Shown piece by piece: positions 31,298-36,484 of a DNA stretch of 36,484 bases. The notes under the pieces were generated by a model. That model was given only the letters and a program-made list of their open reading frames with translations, was not told the DNA's origin and did no database searches. Made by a program: the position numbers and the translations under genes. Origin of the DNA: UBA9337 sp036584565 (GTDB taxonomy: Bacteria; Patescibacteriota; Minisyncoccia; Moranbacterales; UBA9337); the NCBI GenBank assembly GCA_036584565.1, contig JAZHDF010000097.1:1-36484 (forward strand), given 5' to 3'. The stretch's first letter is position 1; the number at the start of each line of letters is the position of its first letter.

Positions 31298-32545
31298 TTA
31301 TATTTTATTTTTTAAAATATCAACCACGCCCAAGCCGGACTTTACGCCATCCTCATGGAAGCCATAGCCGAAATAAGCGCCGGCAAAAAATATTTTGGTC
31401 CCTTCGTTTAGCTCCGGCAATCTTTTCTGAAGATTGAAATTTTCGACTGTAAAATTGGGATGCTCATAATTCATTTCCTTGATTATCTTTCCTTCGTCGA
31501 TTTTATCAAAAGGATTGATGGAAACCAAATACTCCGTTTTAGCTCTGTATTTTTGCAGGTTATTCATCCAATAAACCGTCGAACCTTTTTCGCCCTCTAC
31601 GCTCATTATCTGATTCCACGAGGCCCAAGCTCCTCTGACAGTCGGCATCGTGGAAATATCATTATGCAAAACCGCCTTATTTTTATTATAACCGAACAAC
31701 TCCAATAATTTCTTTTTTTCCTCGGGGATATTTTTGCATATTTCCAAACTCTCGTTGGCATGACTGGCCAAAACAACATAATCAAAATTATAAACGCCCC
31801 GAGCTGTCTTTAGCTCGACACCGCTATCGCCCTCCTCTACCGAATCAACCCCCTCGTTTAGATGAATATCAAAATTACCTTTTTTTATTATCTTTCCGAT
31901 ATAGGTATTCGATCCGCCCTTTACCGTATACCACTGGAATTGTCCGCTGGCGCCAAGCAAGCCGTGGTTATAAAAAAACGGCAACAATAACGATACCGGG
32001 AAGTTATAAACACTCTGATGCGGGACCGACCAGACTGCGGATGACATCGGGGCGAGATAATTATCTATAAAATAATCCGACAGATTATATTTTTTACAAT
32101 AATCTTTGATAGTTTCGGTGCTACCGGCGATATCTCCAAAATCTTTCAAGGCCACCTTGAAAAACTTATTGATTTCAAACAAAAATTTCCAAAACCTGAA
32201 TGAAAATATGTTTTTTCTTTGAGAAAATAAACTGTCTAAACCGCTACCCGAATATTGCAAACCGCTTTTTTTATTATATACGGAAAATGACATGTCCGTC
32301 TTTTGCATTTCGACTCCCAACTCGGAAAAAAGTTTAACCATGTTGCCATAAGTTTCCAGATTGAAAACCATAAAACCGGAATCAATTTTAAACTCTCTTT
32401 CCCCCTCTTTTACGGTATGGGTATGAGTATGTCCTCCCAAATAATCATTTTTTTCAAATATGGATATTTCAAAATCATCGCGCAAATAATAAGCGCAAGT
32501 CATGGCGGATATGCCGGATCCGACGATAGCGAGCTTTTTTTTCAT
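31298..32545 (-). CDS. FAD-dependent amine-oxidase-like flavoprotein (COG2907)
   Basis: A 415-residue flavoprotein of the COG2907 group (predicted NAD/FAD-binding, related to amine oxidases and carotenoid desaturases). The dinucleotide fold opens with LAIVGSGISAMTCAYYL (G9-x-G11), followed by EISIFEKNDYLGGHTHTHTV, where E marks the ribose-binding position. A C-terminal FAD contact block is AGAYFGYGFHEDGVKSGLGVV. Conserved middle blocks include FMVFNLETYGNMVKLF and SAVWSVPHQSVYNFPVSLLL. In related bacterial operons it is proposed to desaturate or oxidise methylated membrane fatty acids. It starts 2 bases after the DUF1295 gene. The substrate is not proven. Confidence 0.9.
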   Translation of the reverse strand: MKKKLAIVGSGISAMTCAYYLRDDFEISIFEKNDYLGGHTHTHTVKEGEREFKIDSGFMVFNLETYGNMVKLFSELGVEMQKTDMSFSVYNKKSGLQYSGSGLDSLFSQRKNIFSFRFWKFLFEINKFFKVALKDFGDIAGSTETIKDYCKKYNLSDYFIDNYLAPMSSAVWSVPHQSVYNFPVSLLLPFFYNHGLLGASGQFQWYTVKGGSNTYIGKIIKKGNFDIHLNEGVDSVEEGDSGVELKTARGVYNFDYVVLASHANESLEICKNIPEEKKKLLELFGYNKNKAVLHNDISTMPTVRGAWASWNQIMSVEGEKGSTVYWMNNLQKYRAKTEYLVSINPFDKIDEGKIIKEMNYEHPNFTVENFNLQKRLPELNEGTKIFFAGAYFGYGFHEDGVKSGLGVVDILKNKI

Positions 32546-32547
32546 AT

Positions 32548-33312
32548 TTATTTAACAAAAAAATTAGGGATAAAAGCCGGAGTTTTTCGGGCGTATTCGA
32601 TAAATTCCTTGTTATCCGCATAGTGTTTTTCGGCCAGAGGAACACCGGAGATAAAACGCAAAAGTATCGTAATGGTCAAAGGGCCGATCAAGCCGAGCCA
32701 GAAATAATCGGAACCGTAAGTAATGAGCCAGATCCCCCACCACAAAGTAGCTTCCCCAAAATAGTTTGGGTGGCGAGTAAAGCGCCAAAGACCCGTTTTC
32801 ATAATATGCCCTCGATTTTCCGCTTTGCTTAAAAAATCTTTTAATTGCTTGTCTCCGATGGCCTCAAATAAAATTCCAAATATCCAAATTATTAAACCTA
32901 ATCCATTGATTAGCCCAAAACCGCTTTCCCCGGAACTATTGACTGCCAGAATACTTGCTCCAACTAAAAGAAGTAGCGCTCCTTGCAACATAAATACCCG
33001 ATACCAAGAATTAAAAACCATCGATCCTCGCCAATTTTCTCGCATTTTCCGGTAACGATTATCTTCTTTCTCGCTCTTGAGAAATCTTGATCCGATATGA
33101 TATGCCAAACGAAAACCCCAAATTTCCACCAACAAAAAGATAATAATATTTTTATTATTGGGATTCATCATGGCCCCGATCACCGCCAAAAGGACAAAAC
33201 CCAGTCCCCAAGCCACATCCGCCACATCATTTCTTTTTTTAATTACGGCATAGATAAACCAAAGATTCATAAAAACCAGTACCGCTATAAATTGGATGAT
33301 TACAATAGACAT
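32548..33312 (-). CDS. DUF1295 / steroid 5-alpha-reductase-like membrane protein
   Basis: A 254-residue membrane protein of the DUF1295 family, related to steroid 5-alpha reductases and isoprenylcysteine methyltransferases. About six hydrophobic segments (near 3-24, 37-48, 56-72, 108-124, 134-152, 186-215). The family hallmark GLWRFTRHPNYFGEATLWWG is at 174-193, a cofactor-binding motif that places the active face in the membrane. It would act on membrane lipid, probably reducing or modifying fatty-acid products of the neighbouring flavoprotein and Cfa. It is second in the operon, 10 bases after the DUF2177 gene. Family assignment is firm; reaction unknown. Confidence 0.9.
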   Translation of the reverse strand: MSIVIIQFIAVLVFMNLWFIYAVIKKRNDVADVAWGLGFVLLAVIGAMMNPNNKNIIIFLLVEIWGFRLAYHIGSRFLKSEKEDNRYRKMRENWRGSMVFNSWYRVFMLQGALLLLVGASILAVNSSGESGFGLINGLGLIIWIFGILFEAIGDKQLKDFLSKAENRGHIMKTGLWRFTRHPNYFGEATLWWGIWLITYGSDYFWLGLIGPLTITILLRFISGVPLAEKHYADNKEFIEYARKTPAFIPNFFVK

Positions 33313-33322
33313 ATTTTTTAAG

Positions 33323-33733
33323 TTAATTTAAAAAATTTCTACCGATAAAAAAGACTGCCAATGAAACCGTGGTAGATAAAACCGTTCCCCAAATAATATC
33401 AATAATTGTAATTTGCCAAGAGTAATCTTTGAGAACGGCCAAATTGGTTAAATCAAAAGTCATGTAAGTAAAGAATCCAAACATCGCCCCGTAAAACAAA
33501 GCGTAGGTCCAAGAATTATTTTTGATAGCCGGATGAACGGCAAAAATTATCACCCCCACGATAAATAGCAAATAAAACAAAATCGCCACCGGCCAGTTCG
33601 GCATCGGCTTCATTAGGTGGCCCATATATTTTTGATAAATATCTTTGGCTATCACCACCAACCAGAGCATATCTATCATAAAAAAAACCGGCACAGCAAT
33701 CAGATACAACTTCAAAAAATCAAGCGTATTCAT
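33323..33733 (-). CDS. DUF2177 family membrane protein
   Basis: A 136-residue integral membrane protein with four hydrophobic helices, of the DUF2177 family. Conserved features include FFMIDMLWLVVIAKDIYQKYMGHLM at the start and ALFYGAMFGFFTYMTFDLTNLAVLKDYSW in the middle. The function is unknown, but in many bacteria it travels with cyclopropane-synthase, DUF1365, DUF1295 and COG2907 genes, as here. It is the first gene of the five-gene lipid operon, about 50 bases after an extended -10 promoter. The ATG at 33733 has no Shine-Dalgarno sequence. Confidence 0.85.
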   Translation of the reverse strand: MNTLDFLKLYLIAVPVFFMIDMLWLVVIAKDIYQKYMGHLMKPMPNWPVAILFYLLFIVGVIIFAVHPAIKNNSWTYALFYGAMFGFFTYMTFDLTNLAVLKDYSWQITIIDIIWGTVLSTTVSLAVFFIGRNFLN

Positions 33734-33792
33734 ATTTTTAGATTTAATTATTATTGTGTAAGATTATGAATTCAATTTGAATCCATACTAAA

Positions 33793-33801
33793 ATTATAAC
33801 A
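33793..33801 (-). promoter_or_regulatory. Extended -10 promoter of the lipid operon
   Basis: On the minus strand TATAAT (33793-33798) is preceded by TGT, forming an extended -10 element. No good -35 is seen (TGTTTT at about 17 bases). Transcription would begin near 33785, about 52 bases before the first gene of the operon. The 135-base spacer otherwise holds only a short ACAGGCCCTGT palindrome. Confidence 0.55.
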
Positions 33802-33868
33802 CAAAAAGAGCCCCAAAAACAGGCCCTGTGAAAATTTTAAAAAAGAGACTGCCTTTGACCGCAAAGAA

Positions 33869-34303
33869 TCAATTCCCTCTTACGCCTGCCTTTTGAGGAT
33901 AAATAATCCTGCCGACAAGCAAAGGCGCCCATAAAATGGACAACAAAACAAAAATCCAAGTCTCTCCTCGCCAGAAATAATAAGTGGCCAAAACTTCCGC
34001 CAAGCTCAAATGTCGGATAAAGATATTCATAAAAATCTCAAAAGCGATGGTCATCGCGGTCCAGACCGAACCCATAACCAAAAGCTCTCGCTTGGAATAT
34101 TTATACCGGCTCTTTTTGATAAAAAAATAAATGGCGCCGAAAAAAAGACCCATCCCGGTCAGACTGCTCAGTTGATGAGCCCAAAAACCGATATGCGGTT
34201 CCAGCAAAGGCTTGTAGGTTGTCTCCCGGATAGTCGCGTTTATCAAAGCCAGCCCGAGAAGCGCAAACCAAAAAGCTATTATTTTTAGATTGATTGATTT
34301 CAT
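33869..34303 (-). CDS. Four-helix membrane protein, unknown
   Basis: A 144-residue polytopic membrane protein with four hydrophobic segments (about 6-22, 43-62, 74-95, 114-130). The first outer loop has INATIRETTYKPLLEPHIGFWAHQLSS, and the third segment contains EIFMNIFIRHLS. I do not recognise the family, though the loop with conserved-looking R, E and H residues hints at a membrane enzyme rather than a simple anchor. It lies just upstream of the lipid operon on the same strand, but a promoter and 135 bases separate them, so any functional link is a guess. Confidence 0.6.
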   Translation of the reverse strand: MKSINLKIIAFWFALLGLALINATIRETTYKPLLEPHIGFWAHQLSSLTGMGLFFGAIYFFIKKSRYKYSKRELLVMGSVWTAMTIAFEIFMNIFIRHLSLAEVLATYYFWRGETWIFVLLSILWAPLLVGRIIYPQKAGVRGN

Positions 34304-34345
34304 TTTTGTATTTCAGAATCGGACTTTTTTACCCGCTTTCTCCGA

Positions 34346-34675
34346 TTAATATCTCTTAAAATAATAAAAGAAAAATGATACCAGATAGAAAAAAGTGATT
34401 ACAAACAAGGCTACTTCAAGAAAGATTAAATCCTTTTTCTTAAAAAACTGAATTTCATAAATAATATACATCAAAATATAAAAAGGCACTGCGAAAATTT
34501 TTATAAATGCACCCATAATTATCCCTATAGCCGGGTCACAAAGTTTTCCATCGGGCGGACAAGACGGATAATGAAAATCAAAATAACTAAAAAGGAAATT
34601 CGAAACGATAAGAATAAAAATTGCGGAAAAAACCAGATTTAAAATTAATCTTTTTGACATAATTTTATAAATCAA
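34346..34675 (-). CDS. Small polytopic membrane protein, unknown
   Basis: A 109-residue membrane protein with about three hydrophobic helices (about 9-29, 47-67, 80-103). The loop between the first two has two cysteines, in YPSCPPDGKLCDPAIG, which could form a disulphide outside the cell. I recognise no family. It begins 9 bases after the gene at 34685-35911 on the same strand, so the two are probably co-transcribed. Confidence 0.55.
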   Translation of the reverse strand: MIYKIMSKRLILNLVFSAIFILIVSNFLFSYFDFHYPSCPPDGKLCDPAIGIIMGAFIKIFAVPFYILMYIIYEIQFFKKKDLIFLEVALFVITFFYLVSFFFYYFKRY

Positions 34676-34684
34676 TTAATTAAA

Positions 34685-35911
34685 TTAAAGACCATCTTCC
34701 ACTAATGACAAGGATTTAATAAATTTATCCACCTCCGACAATTTAGGAACAAAATCTTCCTCTTTTTCGGACAATAATGCATCAAAAGTCCACTCTTCCC
34801 ATTTCTTTAATTTTTCTTCCTCCATCTCATAATAATTTATATTTTTAAAATCCGGATTATCCATTTTTATTTTATTCATAGACTCTTCCAGTTTTGGAGA
34901 ATATAAATTATAAACCCCGAAATGAACATAATATTTTTCATCATCGGTTAAGCCTTGGAAAATATAAATAGGGTGTTTTGCGAAATAATCTTCCTGATAA
35001 TATCCGGACAATGTAAATCTTACCCCCTTGCCACCCCCGAAATCCACTCTCTTTATATTATAAATTCCTCGAGGCATCGGCTTAAGGGAAAATTTGGCTA
35101 TTTCAAATATTTTGTCCGGATCAATTTCCGCCGAGGCCGATCTGGTAATTTCTCTTAAAATCTCAAGGTTATAAATAAAGTGCGGCTTATGTTTATCCTT
35201 GTAATTATCGATATTTACGCCACTTGCATTATAAATGTCCAAAACAGCCTGTTTACTTACTTCTTTATCAGAATTGATGCTGAAAATATAAGATAATCTT
35301 CCCGGCGAATCTATTGAACCAAGCGCATTTTTAGCATCATACTTAGTTGGCTGAAAATAAATATCTTTTGAAATATCCTTAAATAAAGAAGATTTATCAA
35401 AACTGACATCTACCGGAGGACTCGTTTTTTGCGCAAAAGATATATCGTCAACATAAATATTTCTTTTTATCAAAATATTATCTTTGTTTTTTATTAAAAC
35501 CGTATCATTGCCGGGTTTGTAAGGAACATAAGAACTTTTACACCAGTTATTCGAATCATTGGACTTGACAAATATATTTTCCGCCCTGTTTGATCCCTCT
35601 ACCGACAATTTAAAATCCTCACAATTTAATTCCGTTTCATTGTGAAATTCAACATCAACAGAATCTAAATTGGGCACATTAAATGTATTATTTTCATTAA
35701 ATATATGACTCTCAATACTAACGTAATCCTCGCTTATTTGTGGACTATTAAAAACTTCTTTATTTAAAACAGAACTATTATCAACAATCTCCCTTTCCCC
35801 AAGTTCTTTATTACTTTCTTCCCTAATAAAAAACCAGCTAAATACTCCTGCTGTTAAAAAAAATATTATTGCTATTATAATTCCTGTTTGTTTTTTTGTT
35901 TTTGTATTCAT
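34685..35911 (-). CDS. Membrane-anchored extracytoplasmic protein, unknown
   Basis: A 408-residue protein with a short basic N-terminus (MNTKTKKQTG) and one hydrophobic helix (about 11-29), followed by a long polar region on the outer side. The first part is beta-rich and acidic (FNVPNLDSVDVEFHNETELNCEDFKLSVEG) with a probable cysteine pair (NCEDF and NWCKSSY). The last ~220 residues are mixed alpha/beta (YFQPTKYDAKNALGSIDS, GGKGVRFTLSGYYQEDYF, YYVHFGVYNLYSPKLEES). No domain is recognised. The start region resembles the MNKKTK leaders of the secreted array genes. It is the first gene of a probable pair with the small membrane protein downstream. Confidence 0.6.
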   Translation of the reverse strand: MNTKTKKQTGIIIAIIFFLTAGVFSWFFIREESNKELGEREIVDNSSVLNKEVFNSPQISEDYVSIESHIFNENNTFNVPNLDSVDVEFHNETELNCEDFKLSVEGSNRAENIFVKSNDSNNWCKSSYVPYKPGNDTVLIKNKDNILIKRNIYVDDISFAQKTSPPVDVSFDKSSLFKDISKDIYFQPTKYDAKNALGSIDSPGRLSYIFSINSDKEVSKQAVLDIYNASGVNIDNYKDKHKPHFIYNLEILREITRSASAEIDPDKIFEIAKFSLKPMPRGIYNIKRVDFGGGKGVRFTLSGYYQEDYFAKHPIYIFQGLTDDEKYYVHFGVYNLYSPKLEESMNKIKMDNPDFKNINYYEMEEEKLKKWEEWTFDALLSEKEEDFVPKLSEVDKFIKSLSLVEDGL

Positions 35912-35986
35912 TTTTTATTTTTAATTTTTCTGTACTAATTTTAACATAAAAAATTTAAAACAAAAACACCATTTTTTGTAATATTT

Positions 35987-36460
35987 TTATTTTATGATAT
36001 GCAATCCATTTTCATCAAAGCCCAATAATCCTCTGTCTAAATTTTCATTCTCCACAATGTTTTTAAAACCATCTTTAAATTTTTGAAAATAACTGAAAAC
36101 AATTATTCCCAATCTCATTTCACTCAACTCTTCCATAGAGAAAAATCCTATTTTTTGCCCCTCATTTCCCAATTTAATATCCTTTATTTTATCTTCCGAT
36201 AATTTAATCCAATAGAGAGAATGCTCCAGTTTATCTGGAATAATAATCTTACCAATCTCCTTTATCTCATCCTCTGAAATTTGAAGATTTGATTCCTCCT
36301 TAACTTCTCGGATCAAAGCTTCTGTGGGAGTTTCGTTTGCTTCCAGATATCCACCTATCAATTGCCAGCAGTTAGGATCCGGGATTCTTGGATTATTATC
36401 GCGCAACAACATTAATACTTTTTTATTATATGTTATCAAAGCTCCTGATGATTTTTTCAT
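35987..36460 (-). CDS. NUDIX hydrolase
   Basis: A 157-residue hydrolase of nucleoside-diphosphate-linked compounds. The Nudix box is complete (G37-x5-E43-x7-R51-E52-V-x-E55-E56-x-N-L), with the usual final glycine replaced by N58. The upstream strand (NCWQLIGGYLEANE) and the catalytic metal-binding glutamates are intact. Substrate cannot be told; candidates include oxidised or aberrant nucleotides and sugar nucleotides. It is separated from the gene at 34685-35911 by 75 AT-rich bases. The ATG at 36460 leaves only 24 bases to the window edge, so its upstream context is unseen. Confidence 0.9.
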   Translation of the reverse strand: MKKSSGALITYNKKVLMLLRDNNPRIPDPNCWQLIGGYLEANETPTEALIREVKEESNLQISEDEIKEIGKIIIPDKLEHSLYWIKLSEDKIKDIKLGNEGQKIGFFSMEELSEMRLGIIVFSYFQKFKDGFKNIVENENLDRGLLGFDENGLHIIK

Positions 36461-36484
36461 ATTAATTTATTTAAATAATTTTTT

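Overview
The window reads as a chromosomal segment of a Candidate Phyla Radiation (Patescibacteria, probably Parcubacteria-like) bacterium. This is an inference. It rests on the moderately AT-rich, tightly packed genes, on A/T-rich leaders that usually lack a Shine-Dalgarno sequence, and on gene types common in that group: a GxxExxY cassette, group-3-type NiFe hydrogenase subunits with reduced maturation proteins, polytopic PMT-like glycosyltransferases and secreted beta-helix proteins. TGA is a normal stop (for example at 15026 and 29243), so the standard bacterial code applies. I saw no rRNA, tRNA or CRISPR array.

Layout. 1-2.1 kb: an MmeI-like type IIG restriction-methylation enzyme that stops inside its target-recognition domain. 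2.3-3.3 kb: galE, then a 390-base spacer with a repeat and a nested palindrome. 3.7-5.7 kb: a DUF167 protein, a small membrane protein, and two PEP-CTERM secreted proteins with their own promoters, strong ribosome binding sites and hairpin terminators. 5.7-12 kb, minus strand: trpS, a membrane-anchored unknown, a GT4 glycosyltransferase and two PMT-like membrane glycosyltransferases. 12.2-14.7 kb: a promoter and a large PP2C-like / one-transmembrane / propeller-like protein. 14.7-15.6 kb: a HypA-like protein without its zinc finger and a ParB-like-fold protein.

15.6-21.9 kb: an array of four secreted proteins sharing leader and tail sequences, three of them beta-helix proteins that look like mosaics of one another, interrupted by an IS200-type element. 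21.9-26 kb: the large and small subunits of a NiFe hydrogenase, split by a GxxExxY gene between perfect 22-bp inverted repeats, and a divergent stand-alone HypF catalytic domain. 26-29 kb: an unknown protein with a strong ribosome binding site and a secreted protein with a C-terminal peptidoglycan-binding domain. 29.1-29.2 kb: the last 36 codons of a phosphate-type ABC binding protein, left as a remnant. 29.2-33.8 kb: a compact five-gene lipid operon (DUF2177, DUF1295, COG2907 flavoprotein, DUF1365, cyclopropane-fatty-acid synthase). 33.9-36.5 kb: three membrane or anchored unknowns and a NUDIX hydrolase.

Three systems stand out. The first is the mosaic surface-protein array with a shared NSPTGL-type C-terminus. 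The second is a minimal hydrogenase set: a large subunit already ending at its DPCxxCxxH motif, a HypF reduced to its Kae1-like domain, and a HypA without zinc ligands. The third is a complete membrane-lipid modification operon that looks transferred, next to a broken transporter gene.
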